From Streptomyces sp. CMB-StM0423 (GTDB lineage: Bacteria; Actinomycetota; Actinomycetes; Streptomycetales; Streptomycetaceae): a DNA stretch of 64,000 bases. The notes under the pieces are model-generated. The model was not told the DNA's origin. It saw nothing but the letters and a program-made list of their open reading frames with translations, and made no database searches. The stretch spans positions 6,017,001 to 6,081,000 of the forward strand of contig NZ_CP025407.1 in the NCBI RefSeq assembly GCF_002847285.1. The letters run 5' to 3'. The position numbers were made by a program, and so were the translations under genes. Shown one piece after another: positions 43,028 to 51,779 of the stretch; positions within the stretch are counted from its first letter, which is position 1; each line of letters opens with the position of its first letter.

Positions 43028-43269
43028 GGGTCCGGGGGGCACCCGTACTGGACGAGGACGGTGCGGGCGACGGATTCGAGGGCGGCGCGCCTTGCGCCCT
43101 CCGGGCGGGCCGCCGGATACCAGACCCGGACGAGGAGGTTGTCCTTGCGGACGTAGAGGTCTGCGGTTCTCGCACCCACGGCGGCCTCCGCGGCGGCCGG
43201 CGTGACGGCGGACTCGTTACCCACCTGTCGACGCCACACTTTCGGATGAACGGCGGCGCGGGGCGGCAT
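43009..43269 (-). pseudogene. Possible lipoprotein C-terminal remnant
   Basis: A minus-strand frame of 86 codons with TADLYVRKDNLLVRVWYPA and ARRAALESVARTVLVQYG, the look of the end of DUF3558-type Streptomyces lipoproteins, without their signal peptide or body. The rest of the 386-bp gap (42978-43363) holds only the GH172 terminator and the leader of the next gene. It may be a decayed gene; a short real gene cannot be excluded. Confidence 0.3.
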
Positions 43270-43363
43270 GAGCGGCGGGGGAGGCGCGCAGGGTCTTCCG
43301 CGGGGCCTCCCGCCGTACGGGGGCCGGACCCGACTTCGATCCCCGCAAGGCGTGAGTCACCCC

Positions 43364-44251
43364 ATGGCGTCAGAGCCGGAGCCGACCGGACAGGAGAGCC
43401 CGCCGGACGATCCCGGCGGCGGCCACCACCTCGGCCATCGGTTCGAGAGCTGGACCAAGCGCAACATCCTCGTCGTGCTGCTGCTCTTCGCCGCGTTGGT
43501 CGCGTCGTCCGCGGCCACCCTCTTCACCGTCGGCGCCGACCTCAAGGGCTGGTACGACGCCAGGTACGACTGGCGGGAGAAGGAGTACGGGAAGCTGAGG
43601 GCGCTGCGCGCCGGGTACAGCCTGGAGACGTTCGAAGAGGAGCTGGGGACGCCGCACTTCCGGTCGCCGATGCCCGGAACGAGGTTCACCGACAATGTCT
43701 TCGAGGGCCGGGACTACTGGGTCGGCGCGGTGACGGACGCGCGGGACAACGTGGTCGCGTACTCGGTGACGTCGTGCAGCACCTCCTTCCGCCCCGAGTT
43801 CACCTTCGGCGAAGGAGGCAGCGACGAGTCCCGGCTGCGGCTCAACACCACCGCCATGTCCGGGGTGATCGCCCTGGATTCGGGTGTCGAGTCCTGGATC
43901 TACGTCTCGGGCGCCACCTCGAACAGCTATGTCTTCCAGGTGTACTACGGCGGCCGCCCGACCGCGTACAAGACCTATGCGTGGGGGATGAACGACACCT
44001 GCGCGTGGAGTCCCGGCCGGGCGGACCGCGTCGACGCCCGCTGGTACCGATGGCTGGGGCGGAACGCGCAACGGGGGGAGGGGGCGGCGCACTCGCGGTT
44101 CCAGGAGGGCGACCTCGACGCGGAGGCCCGGGGGCTGTTCGCACAGTCCCCGGTGAACACCTATATGGAGACGTCTCCCGGAATACTCGCGTCGGAGGTC
44201 TACCGGAACCAGATCGGCGTCGACCGCAACATGATCCTCACGTCCGACTGA
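43364..44251 (+). CDS. ETEC_3214-like membrane-anchored protein
   Basis: A 295-residue protein with a cytoplasmic N-terminus (about 35 residues), one helix (RNILVVLLLFAALVASSAAT), then a short coiled segment (GADLKGWYDARYDWREKEYG) and a soluble domain with LETFEEELGTPHFRSPMPGT, DYWVGAVTDARDNVVAYSVT and FQVYYGGRPTAYKTYAWGMN. This matches my recollection of the ETEC_3214 domain family, single-pass proteins of unknown role often near defence or surface genes. ATG at 43364 is used; GTG at 43352 is an alternative. Its stop faces the xylH stop across a strong shared hairpin. Confidence 0.55.
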   Translation: MASEPEPTGQESPPDDPGGGHHLGHRFESWTKRNILVVLLLFAALVASSAATLFTVGADLKGWYDARYDWREKEYGKLRALRAGYSLETFEEELGTPHFRSPMPGTRFTDNVFEGRDYWVGAVTDARDNVVAYSVTSCSTSFRPEFTFGEGGSDESRLRLNTTAMSGVIALDSGVESWIYVSGATSNSYVFQVYYGGRPTAYKTYAWGMNDTCAWSPGRADRVDARWYRWLGRNAQRGEGAAHSRFQEGDLDAEARGLFAQSPVNTYMETSPGILASEVYRNQIGVDRNMILTSD

Positions 44252-44322
44252 CCCCCGGGACGTGGGCCGTTCACAAGTTCGGGTCCGCGCGCAGTTCGTC
44301 CGCGCGCGCGGAGACGAGGACG

Positions 44323-44359
44323 CCGGCCGGGTACGTCCTGCCGGAACGTACCCGGCCGG
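44323..44359. terminator. Bidirectional terminator between convergent genes
   Basis: A perfect 14-bp stem (CCGGCCGGGTACGT, complement at 44346-44359) with a 9-base loop, between the ETEC_3214-like gene and xylH. The stem works from either strand. Confidence 0.8.
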
Positions 44360-44368
44360 TCCCCGTTG

Positions 44369-45583
44369 CTACGACCCCGCCCGGCGTTTGTTCCAGATGT
44401 CGAAGCCCACCGCCGCCAGCAGCACCAGGCCCTTGATGACCTGCTGGTAGTCCGTGCCCAGGCCGACCAGCGACATGCCGTTGTTCAGCACGCCCAGCAC
44501 CAGGCCGCCGATGACCGCGCCGAACACCGTGCCGATGCCGCCGCTCATCGACGCGCCGCCGATGAAGGCCGCCGCGATCGCCTCCAGTTCGAACATCTCG
44601 CCGGCCTTCGGGACGCCCGCGTTCAGGCGGGCCGCGTAGACGCAGCCGGCGAGGGCGGCGAGGACGCCCATGTTGACGAAGACCAGGAAGGTGACGCGCT
44701 TGTCCTTGACGCCCGACAGCGTCGCCGCCGCCCGGTTGCCGCCGAGGGCGTAGACGTGGCGGCCCACGACGACGTTGCGCATCACGTAGCCGAGCGAGAC
44801 CAGCAGACCCGCCATGATCAGCAGGACCACCGGGACCCCGCGGTAGCTGGCGAGGATCAGGGTGCCGGCGACGACCGCGGCGACGATGAACGCGCACTTG
44901 CCGAGCCACAGGGGGTACGGCAGCACGTCCAGCTCGTACGACAACTGACGGCGGCGGTCGCGCCACTCCTGCCAGAGCAGGAACAGGCCGACGCACAGCC
45001 CCAGCAGCAGGGTCAGGTTGTGGTAGTTGGTGTCCGGGCCGGTCTCCGGGAGGAAGCCCTGGGCGATGTTCTGGAAGCCCCTGGGGAAGGGGGACAGCGA
45101 CTGGCCTTCGAGCACGATCTGGGTGAGGCCGCGGAAGACCAGCATCCCCGCCAGCGTCACGATGAACGACGGGATGCCGACGTACGCGATCCAGAAGCCC
45201 TGCCACGCCCCCGCCGCCGCGCCGATCAGCAGCGAGCAGACCAGGGCCAGCGGCCACGGGAAGTCGTGGTTGACCATCATCACGGCCGCCATGGCGCTGA
45301 CGAACGCGACCAGGGAGCCGACCGACAGGTCGATGTGGCCCGCGATGATGACGATCATCATGCCCATGGCCAGGATCAGGATGTAGCTGTTCTGCTGGAC
45401 GATGTTGGAGACGTTGCGCGGCAGCAGCAGGGTGCCGTCGCTCCATATCTGGAACAGCACCACGATCAGGCCGAGCGCGACGAGCATGCCGTACTGCCGC
45501 ATGTTGGTGCGTATCGCGGTCAGCAGCGCCGTGGCCAGCGGAGTGGCCGGCGGCATCCGCCTGTCCTTCGTCGACGGGCTCAT
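44369..45583 (-). CDS. xylH: CUT2 ABC sugar permease, XylH-like
   Basis: A 404-residue permease with ten to twelve helices: NIVQQNSYILILAMGMMIVI, AGHIDLSVGSLVAFVSAMAA and the family loop ALGGNRAAATLSGVKDKRVT, then AAFIGGASMSGGIGTVFGAV. This length and pattern match XylH, the permease of high-affinity D-xylose importers. ATG at 45583 overlaps the xylG-like gene stop (ATGA). Xylose is the usual substrate, but ribose-, arabinose- and galactose-type relatives differ little. Confidence 0.85.
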   Translation of the reverse strand: MSPSTKDRRMPPATPLATALLTAIRTNMRQYGMLVALGLIVVLFQIWSDGTLLLPRNVSNIVQQNSYILILAMGMMIVIIAGHIDLSVGSLVAFVSAMAAVMMVNHDFPWPLALVCSLLIGAAAGAWQGFWIAYVGIPSFIVTLAGMLVFRGLTQIVLEGQSLSPFPRGFQNIAQGFLPETGPDTNYHNLTLLLGLCVGLFLLWQEWRDRRRQLSYELDVLPYPLWLGKCAFIVAAVVAGTLILASYRGVPVVLLIMAGLLVSLGYVMRNVVVGRHVYALGGNRAAATLSGVKDKRVTFLVFVNMGVLAALAGCVYAARLNAGVPKAGEMFELEAIAAAFIGGASMSGGIGTVFGAVIGGLVLGVLNNGMSLVGLGTDYQQVIKGLVLLAAVGFDIWNKRRAGS

Positions 45584-47181
45584 CCCTCGCCCCTCACGTG
45601 CGCGGTCATGTGGCGCATCAGTACTTCCTGGGTGGCCTCGGCCCGCGGTACCTCGCCGGTGAGGCGCCCCGCGGCCATCGTGTAGATCCGGTCGCACATC
45701 CCCAGCAGCTCGGGCAGTTCGGAGGAGATGAAGACCACCGCCTTGCCGCGCGCGGCCAGTTGGCCGATGACGGTGTAGACCTCGTACTTGGCGCCGACGT
45801 CGATGCCGCGGGTGGGCTCGTCCAGGAGCAGCACCTCGGGGTCGGCGTGGATCCACTTGCCGAGGACGACCTTTTGCTGGTTGCCGCCGCTGAGGCGGCC
45901 CGCGGTCTCGAAGACCGTCGGGGTCTTGATGTTCAGCGACGTGCGGTAGCCCTCGGCGACCCGGCGTTCCTCGTGTTCGTCGACGGCGCCGCGGCGGCTG
46001 AGCTTGTGCAGGGAGGGGAGGGTGATGTTGCGCATGACGTTGTCGATGAGGTTGAGGCCGTACGTCTTGCGGTCCTCGGTGACGTACGCGATGCCGTGCC
46101 GCACCGCGTCCGGGACGGTGCGTACGTCGGCCTCCCGGCCGTCGACGCGGAGCACGCCCGCCTCGTACCGGCCGTAGGAGCGGCCGAAGACGCTCATCGC
46201 CAGTTCGGTGCGGCCCGCGCCCATCAGGCCCGCGATGCCGACGATCTCGCCGCGGCGGACCTCGATGGAGACGTCGTCGACGACCTTGCGCTCATGGTCG
46301 ATCGGGTGGCGTACGGTCCAGCCCTCGACGGCGAGGGCGACCGTGCCGGCGCCGGGGCCGCGGTAGCGGGACCGGGCGGGGAAGCGGTGGTCGAGGTCGC
46401 GGCCGACCATCGCGCGGATGATGCGGTCCTCGGAGAGGCCGCCGCCCCCGTCCCTCCGCTCGTCCTCGGACCCGGCCCCGCTCTCGGCCCGTACCGCCAG
46501 CGTCTCGATCGTCCGGCCGTCGCGCAGGATCGTCACCCTGTCCGCGACCTGCCGGATCTCGTTCAGCTTGTGCGAGATGAGGATGCACGCGATGCCCTGG
46601 TCCCGGAACTCCCGGATGAGGTCCAGCAGTTTGCGGCTGTCCTCGTCGTTGAGGGCCGCGGTGGGCTCGTCGAGGATGAGGAGTTTCACCTCCTTCGCCA
46701 GCGCCTTGGCGATCTCCACCAACTGCTGCTTGCCCACGCCGATGTCCGCGACCCGCGTCTGCGGCTTCTCCGCGCCCAGCCCGACGCGCGCGAGCAGGCG
46801 GGCGGCGGCGCGCAGCGTCTCGTTCCAGGAGATGACCCGCAGCCGCCGGCCGGCCTGCTCGTTGCCGAGGAAGATGTTCTCGGCGATCGACAGGTACGGC
46901 ACCAGCGCCAGCTCCTGGTGGATGATGACGATGCCGCGCTCCTCGCTGGCCCTGATGTCGCGGAACGCGCACGGCCGGCCCTCGAAGAGGATCTCGCCCG
47001 TGTAGCTGCCGTACGGGTGGACGCCGCTGAGGACCTTCATCAGCGTCGACTTGCCGGCGCCGTTCTCGCCGCAGACGGCATGGATCTCGCCGGGCGCGAC
47101 CGTGAGGTTCACGCCGTCGAGGGCCGTGACGCCGGGGAAGGTCTTGGTGATGGCGCGCATGTCGAGGACCGGAGCGGTCAC
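45580..47181 (-). CDS. xylG: CUT2 ABC sugar ATPase, XylG-like
   Basis: A 533-residue tandem ATPase. The first half has Walker A GENGAGKST and Walker B LLILDEPTAALN; the signature is replaced as usual by DIGVGKQQLVEIAKALAKEV. The second half has IAGLMGAGRTELAMSVFG, LSGGNQQKVVLGKWI and VLLLDEPTRGIDVGAKYEVY. It powers sugar uptake at the inner membrane. The GTG at 47181 overlaps the xylF-like stop by GTGA, and its end overlaps xylH. Confidence 0.9.
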   Translation of the reverse strand: MTAPVLDMRAITKTFPGVTALDGVNLTVAPGEIHAVCGENGAGKSTLMKVLSGVHPYGSYTGEILFEGRPCAFRDIRASEERGIVIIHQELALVPYLSIAENIFLGNEQAGRRLRVISWNETLRAAARLLARVGLGAEKPQTRVADIGVGKQQLVEIAKALAKEVKLLILDEPTAALNDEDSRKLLDLIREFRDQGIACILISHKLNEIRQVADRVTILRDGRTIETLAVRAESGAGSEDERRDGGGGLSEDRIIRAMVGRDLDHRFPARSRYRGPGAGTVALAVEGWTVRHPIDHERKVVDDVSIEVRRGEIVGIAGLMGAGRTELAMSVFGRSYGRYEAGVLRVDGREADVRTVPDAVRHGIAYVTEDRKTYGLNLIDNVMRNITLPSLHKLSRRGAVDEHEERRVAEGYRTSLNIKTPTVFETAGRLSGGNQQKVVLGKWIHADPEVLLLDEPTRGIDVGAKYEVYTVIGQLAARGKAVVFISSELPELLGMCDRIYTMAAGRLTGEVPRAEATQEVLMRHMTAHVRGEG

Positions 47182-48305
47182 GTGAGGTCCCCGGCCTTGT
47201 AGTAGCCCTCATCGACCAGCAGGTCGGTGCTGGTCTTGTCGATGCTGACGGGGTCCAGCAGGAACGCGGGGACGACCTTGACGCCGTTGTCGTACGTGTC
47301 GGTGTCGTTGACCTCCGGCTCGCCGCCGGTGAGCACGGCGTCGGTCATCTGCACGGCCTGCTTGGCGAGCTTGCGGGTGTCCTTGTAGACGGTCTGGGTC
47401 TGCTCCCCGGCGATGATGGACTTCACCGACGCCAGCTCCGCGTCCTGGCCCGTGACCACGGGCAGTGCCTTCCCGCCGCTGCCGTAGCCCGCGCCCTTGA
47501 GCGAGGAGAGCACGCCGATGGAGATGCCGTCGTACGGCGACAGCACCGCGTCGACGTCCTCCGTGCCGTAGTTGCCGCTGAGCAGGTCGTCCATGCGCTT
47601 CTGCGCGGTGCCGCCGTCCCAGCGCAGGGTGGTGACCTGGTTGAGCCCGGTCTGGCCGGAGCGGACGGTGAGCTGCCCGGAGTCCAGGTACGGCTGGAGC
47701 ACGGCCATGGCGCCGTCGAAGAAGTAGCGGGTGTTGTTGTCGTCGGGGGAGCCCGCGAACAGCTCGATGTTGAAGTCGGCGCCCTTGTCGTCGTCGAGCT
47801 TCAGCGCGTCCACGATGTACTGGCCCTGGAGCCTGCCGACCCGCTCGTTGTCGAACGAGGCGTAGTAGTCGACGTTCTCCGTCTCCAGGATCAGCCGGTC
47901 GTACGCGATGACGGGGATGTCCGCCTCCTTGGCGTCGGCCAGCACCTCCGTCAGCGAGGTGTTGTCGATCGCCGCGACGACGAGCGCGTCCACGCCCTTG
48001 GTGATCATGTTGTCGATCTGCGAGACCTGGTTCTCGACCTTGTCCTCGCCGTACTGCAGGTCGGTCTCGTAGCCGGCGGCCTCGAACTGCTTCACCATGT
48101 TCTCGCCGTCGGCTATCCAGCGCTCCGACGACTTGGTGGGCATCGCGATGCCGATCGTGCCGCCCCCGGCGTCGCCTTTCTTCTCCTCGCTGCCGCCCTC
48201 GCTGTCCTGGCCGCAGGCGGCGAGGGCGAGGGCGAGCGCGGACACGGCGGCGGCGGTGCGCAGTCGGGCGGCTCGGGGGGTGCGGGGGGTGCGGGGGGTG
48301 CGCAT
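47178..48305 (-). CDS. xylF: CUT2 sugar-binding lipoprotein, XylF-like
   Basis: A 375-residue binding protein. The N-terminus MRTPRTPRTPRAARLRTA carries three perfect 9-bp repeats, then lipobox ALAACGQD. The mature part has IGIAMPTKSSERWIADGENM, ALVVAAIDNTSLTEVLADAK, IPVIAYDRLILETENVDYY and VVTGQDAELASVKSIIAGEQ, the D-xylose-binding XylF pattern. It captures sugar outside the membrane. ATG at 48305 lies five bases past the U32-like gene stop. Confidence 0.88.
   Translation of the reverse strand: MRTPRTPRTPRAARLRTAAAVSALALALAACGQDSEGGSEEKKGDAGGGTIGIAMPTKSSERWIADGENMVKQFEAAGYETDLQYGEDKVENQVSQIDNMITKGVDALVVAAIDNTSLTEVLADAKEADIPVIAYDRLILETENVDYYASFDNERVGRLQGQYIVDALKLDDDKGADFNIELFAGSPDDNNTRYFFDGAMAVLQPYLDSGQLTVRSGQTGLNQVTTLRWDGGTAQKRMDDLLSGNYGTEDVDAVLSPYDGISIGVLSSLKGAGYGSGGKALPVVTGQDAELASVKSIIAGEQTQTVYKDTRKLAKQAVQMTDAVLTGGEPEVNDTDTYDNGVKVVPAFLLDPVSIDKTSTDLLVDEGYYKAGDLT
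48275..48301. repeat. Triple 9-bp repeat in xylF signal peptide
   Basis: Three perfect copies of GGGGGGTGC, coding for repeated Arg-Thr-Pro right after the initiator Met. Copy number may vary between strains, altering the signal peptide's positive region. Confidence 0.8.
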
Positions 48306-48310
48306 GGCGG

Positions 48311-49408
48311 TCAGTTCCCTTCGGGTACGGAGGCGGAGGAGGACTCGGAGGAGGACTCGGGAGTGGGGCCGGACTCGGGAGTGGGGCCGGACTCGGGAGG
48401 GCCGGCGGGTTCGGGAGCAGAGCCGGAGTCGGACCCGGGTACGGGAGCGGGAGCGGCGCCCGGCCCGGCCCCCGGGAACCGGCGCAGCACCCCCGGCAGC
48501 CGGGACCCCGGCGGCGACATCGCCCCGCCCGCGCCGAGCCGGTCGAGGAGGTCCAGGACCAGCCGCCCCCGGCGCACCCGCTCGCGCGCGGCGGCGAGCA
48601 CCGTCTCGCGCATGTGGGCGCCGTACGGGTAGATCCCGGGGGCCTTGGACAGGCCGAACTTCAGGTAGAGCGGCGCCCCGCGGCGGATCAGCTCGGCGGC
48701 GTCGTACATGCGCACGAAGCCGCCGAGGTCGTCGGGCGCCTCCACGTACAGGTCCATCGGCGCCGCGCTGGCCCGGCGGATCTCGGTGAGCTGCTGGAGC
48801 GAGAGGTCCGAGGGGATGTTGAGCGAGTCGGCGCCGAGCCGTTCCCACACCGCGTAAGCGGCCGGGTTCACCGGGCCGACCAGCGCGGAGACCTTGAACG
48901 TGGTGTCCGCGGGCAACTCGCCGATCTCGCGCAGCCCGTGCAGCAGCCACAGCACCCCCTCGTCCGCGACGAGCAGGCACCTCACCCCCAGCCGGGCGGC
49001 GCGCAGCGCGTCCTCGACGCAGCCGGCGAGCTGGTCGTGCCCGCGGGCCCGCAGCCCCGCGCCGCCGGAGGGGCTGCGGGTGGCGGCGCCGGTGTCCCAG
49101 GTGCCGCGCGGGCCGGTGAACAGCGTCAGCTCGATGCCCCGCGCCGCGCAGGCAGCGACCATGTCGGCGATCTCGGCGTCGGTGAGCATCCACACGCCGC
49201 TGCCCTGGCTGATCCGGTGCACGGGCACCCCGAGGCGGGTGCTCTCCGCCAGCACCGCGGCCAGCGCCTCCGGGCCCTCGACGGACGGGATCTCGGTGCG
49301 CCAGCGGCCGCCGTCGGGGAAGGCGTGCGGCGAGGTGTCGGCGGGGTCGGGCGGCGGGGCCGCGAAGCCGAGGCGGCCGAGGGCCGGTTCACCGGGGGCG
49401 TGAGGCAC
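48311..49408 (-). CDS. U32 peptidase-like TIM-barrel protein linked to sugar import
   Basis: A 365-residue protein. The barrel part (about 40-285) contains VPVHRISQGSGVWMLTDAEI, GIELTLFTGPRGTWDTGAAT, FKVSALVGPVNPAAYAVWER, ADSLNIPSDLSLQQLTEIRR and APMDLYVEAPDDLGGFVRMY. This is the U32 family seen in actinobacterial sugar operons; no protease residues are identified, and real chemistry is probably not proteolysis. Residues 310-365 are a low-complexity tail with PESGPT repeats. It precedes xylF by five bases. The motif copy at 49419 lies 11 bases before its ATG, so expression is likely gated there. Confidence 0.6.
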   Translation of the reverse strand: MPHAPGEPALGRLGFAAPPPDPADTSPHAFPDGGRWRTEIPSVEGPEALAAVLAESTRLGVPVHRISQGSGVWMLTDAEIADMVAACAARGIELTLFTGPRGTWDTGAATRSPSGGAGLRARGHDQLAGCVEDALRAARLGVRCLLVADEGVLWLLHGLREIGELPADTTFKVSALVGPVNPAAYAVWERLGADSLNIPSDLSLQQLTEIRRASAAPMDLYVEAPDDLGGFVRMYDAAELIRRGAPLYLKFGLSKAPGIYPYGAHMRETVLAAARERVRRGRLVLDLLDRLGAGGAMSPPGSRLPGVLRRFPGAGPGAAPAPVPGSDSGSAPEPAGPPESGPTPESGPTPESSSESSSASVPEGN

Positions 49409-49418
49409 GGTACTCCTT

Positions 49419-49443
49419 CGTTCGTCATATCGGACGTCGTTCG
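49419..49443 (-). promoter_or_regulatory. Candidate IclR operator, copy A (U32-xylFGH)
   Basis: CGTTCGTCATATCG (49419-49432) plus CGTTCG (49438-49443) at 19-base spacing. It matches copies at 50521 and 37598. It lies 10-35 bases before the U32-like gene start, between it and the upstream alcohol dehydrogenase gene. Confidence 0.6.
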
Positions 49444-49485
49444 GTTTCGTGCCGATGGGAAGGCCGCGGCGGCCACGTCGCGCAC

Positions 49486-50502
49486 CTACGGCCGCAGCAG
49501 CACCTTGCCCACCGCCGGATCCCCGCCGCCGACCAGGCCGACGGCCTTCTCGTACGCGTCCAGCGGCAGTTCGTGCGTGATCAGCGCCGCCGGGTCCAAC
49601 TGCCCCGTGCCGAACGCCCGCACGGCGTACGACCAGGCCGCCGACGAGGCGCCGAAGACCCCGTACACCGCGATCTGCCGCATCGCCAGCGCCACCGGGT
49701 CGACCCCCGCCGCCCCGCCCGGCGGGATGCCCGCGACGACGACCCGCCCCCCGCGCCGTACCAGCCCCACCGCCGCCACCGCCGAGCGCTCCGCCCCCGC
49801 CGTCTCCACGACCATGTCGTACGCCCCCGCCAGGCCCCCGGCAGCGCCGGGTCCCACCGCCCGCGCGCCCAACCCCCGTGCCACCTCGGCCCGTTCCCCC
49901 CGCGGCTCCACCACCAGCAGCTCCGCCGGCGAGTACCCCGCGAGCAACTGCACCGCCAGCAGCCCCAGCGTCCCGCCCCCCACGACGGCCACCCGCTCAC
50001 CCGGCAGCGGCCCCCCGCGCAGCACCGCCGCCGTGGCGACGGCCGCCGGCTCCAGCAGCGCGGCGGCGCGCAGGTCGGCGGCGTCGTCCAGGACGTGCAG
50101 CAGCCGCGCCGGCACCGTGACCGCCTCCGCGAACGCCCCGGCGCGGGTGAACCCCGTCTCGTCGTACGGCCCGGCGCACAGGTTCGTCTCGCCGGCCCGG
50201 CAGCGCGCGCACACCCGGCAGCAGCGGAACCCCTCCGCGACCACCCGCCGCCCGGCCAGCGCCGCGTCGGCGCCGGGCCCGACGGCCTCGACCGTCCCCG
50301 ACCACTCGTGGCCCGGCGTCAGCGGGTAGGTGACGTAGCCGGCCGGCCGGGTGCCGTCGTACACCTCGCGGTCGCTGCCGCACACCCCGGCCGCGTACAC
50401 CCGCACCCGCACCTCGCCGGGCCCCGGCGGCGGCGACGCCACGCTCCCGACCCGCGCCCGCCCCGGTCCGCGCAGCACGACCGCACGGTGGGTCACGCCC
50501 AT
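49486..50502 (-). CDS. Zinc-dependent alcohol/polyol dehydrogenase
   Basis: A 338-residue medium-chain dehydrogenase. Catalytic zinc: Cys in VCGSDREVYDG and His-Glu in LTPGHEWSG. Structural zinc: four cysteines in CRVCARCRAGETNLC. The NAD(P) fold is VAVVGGGTLGLLAVQLL. The pattern is that of sorbitol, galactitol or L-threonine dehydrogenases. With galM upstream and sugar importer genes downstream it probably oxidises an aldose or polyol. ATG at 50502 has GGGAGGG six bases upstream; ATG at 50517 is rejected. Copy B of the motif precedes it. Confidence 0.88.
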   Translation of the reverse strand: MGVTHRAVVLRGPGRARVGSVASPPPGPGEVRVRVYAAGVCGSDREVYDGTRPAGYVTYPLTPGHEWSGTVEAVGPGADAALAGRRVVAEGFRCCRVCARCRAGETNLCAGPYDETGFTRAGAFAEAVTVPARLLHVLDDAADLRAAALLEPAAVATAAVLRGGPLPGERVAVVGGGTLGLLAVQLLAGYSPAELLVVEPRGERAEVARGLGARAVGPGAAGGLAGAYDMVVETAGAERSAVAAVGLVRRGGRVVVAGIPPGGAAGVDPVALAMRQIAVYGVFGASSAAWSYAVRAFGTGQLDPAALITHELPLDAYEKAVGLVGGGDPAVGKVLLRP

Positions 50503-50520
50503 CGAAGCCCTCCCCATCCT

Positions 50521-50545
50521 CGTTCGAGATATCGTCAGGCGTTCG
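50521..50545 (-). promoter_or_regulatory. Candidate IclR operator, copy B (alcohol dehydrogenase)
   Basis: CGTTCGAGATATCG (50521-50534) plus CGTTCG (50540-50545), again 19 bases apart, 18-43 bases before the dehydrogenase ATG and 46 bases after the galM stop. Confidence 0.6.
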
Positions 50546-50590
50546 AAATCCAGGCGAGACGGTAAGGAGGCGGGCGCCAGGTGTCAACGG

Positions 50591-51697
50591 TCAGCGCACG
50601 GTGAACTCGTAGACCGTGGCCGAACGGTAATGCTCGCCGGGCCGCAACACGGTGGAGGGGAAGTGCGGGTGGTGCGGGGAGTCGGCGAAGTGCTGGGTCT
50701 CCAGGGCGAGTCCGTCGCCGGGACGGTACGCCCGCCCGGACGGCCCGGTGAACGAGGGGCAGACGAAGTTCGCGGTGTAGAGCTGCAGTCCTGGCTCGGT
50801 GGTCAGTACCCGCAGCGCCCGCCCCGAGGCGGGCGAGGAGACCTCGGCGACCGGCTCGGGCGCGGCGGTGACGCCCTTGTCGAGCACGAAGTTCTGGTCG
50901 TACCCGAGGCCGATCAGCAACTGGGGGTGCCCGGAGCGCAGTTCCGCGCCCACGGGGCGCGCGGTGCGGAAGTCGAACGGCGTGCCCGCCACGTCCGCGA
51001 TCTCGCCGGTCGGCGCCGAGGTGGGGGAGTTGACGGTGAACCGGCTCGCGGCGATGCGCAGCCGGTGGTCCTCGACGCTGCCGCTGCCCTCGCCGTCGAG
51101 GTTGACGTACGAGTGGTTCGTCAGGCTCACGACGGTCGGCGCGTCGGTGGTCGCCTCGTAGTCGAAGCGCAGCGCGCCCTCCGCGGTCACGGTGTACGTG
51201 GCCCGCACGTCGAGCGTGCCGGGGAAGCCCTCCTCGCCGTCCGGGCTCGTCCGCGACAGCAGCAGCGCGGCGGCGCCGGGCGCGGCCGGCGCCGCGGCTG
51301 CAGCCCACACCCGCTTGTCGAAGCCGCGGGTGCCGCCGTGCAGGCAGTTGGGGCCGTCGTTGGCGGGCAGCGGGTAGGTGCGGTCGCCGAGGGGGAGGGA
51401 GGCGCCGGCTATGCGGTTCGCGTACCGCCCGATGAGCGCGCCGAAGTACGGGTCCGGGTGCTCCACGTACTCGTCCACGGTCGCCAGCCCCAGCACCACG
51501 TTCGCGTACCGGCAGGAGCGGTCCGGCACCTCCACGGACTGCACGATCCCGCCGTACGACAGCACCCGCACCCGGGTGCCGCCCGCGACCAGCGTCCACC
51601 GCTCGACGGGCGTGCCGTCGGCGAGCTTCCCGAACGGCTCGGCGGTCACGGAGGGCGCCGGCACGGCGTCGGGCGGGGGCAGGGGAGTCTCGGCCAT
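50591..51697 (-). CDS. galM: Aldose 1-epimerase (galactose mutarotase)
   Basis: A 368-residue mutarotase converting alpha and beta anomers of aldoses. Key features: YANRIAGASLPLGDRTYPLP, ANDGPNCLHGGTRGFDKRVW (His), VVSLTNHSYVNLDGEGSGSV (catalytic His) and LALETQHFADSPHHPHFPST (catalytic Glu). The end matches the family's RSATVYEFTV. There is no signal peptide, so it works in the cytosol on imported sugar. It heads the minus-strand series galM-dehydrogenase-U32-xylFGH. Confidence 0.93.
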   Translation of the reverse strand: MAETPLPPPDAVPAPSVTAEPFGKLADGTPVERWTLVAGGTRVRVLSYGGIVQSVEVPDRSCRYANVVLGLATVDEYVEHPDPYFGALIGRYANRIAGASLPLGDRTYPLPANDGPNCLHGGTRGFDKRVWAAAAAPAAPGAAALLLSRTSPDGEEGFPGTLDVRATYTVTAEGALRFDYEATTDAPTVVSLTNHSYVNLDGEGSGSVEDHRLRIAASRFTVNSPTSAPTGEIADVAGTPFDFRTARPVGAELRSGHPQLLIGLGYDQNFVLDKGVTAAPEPVAEVSSPASGRALRVLTTEPGLQLYTANFVCPSFTGPSGRAYRPGDGLALETQHFADSPHHPHFPSTVLRPGEHYRSATVYEFTVR

Positions 51698-51779
51698 GAC
51701 AAAACCCTATGCGCCCCGCCGGACCACCCCGCAGGCCGCCGCCCACCGGCTGCCGACCGCGGCCCGCGGTCCGCCCCGC

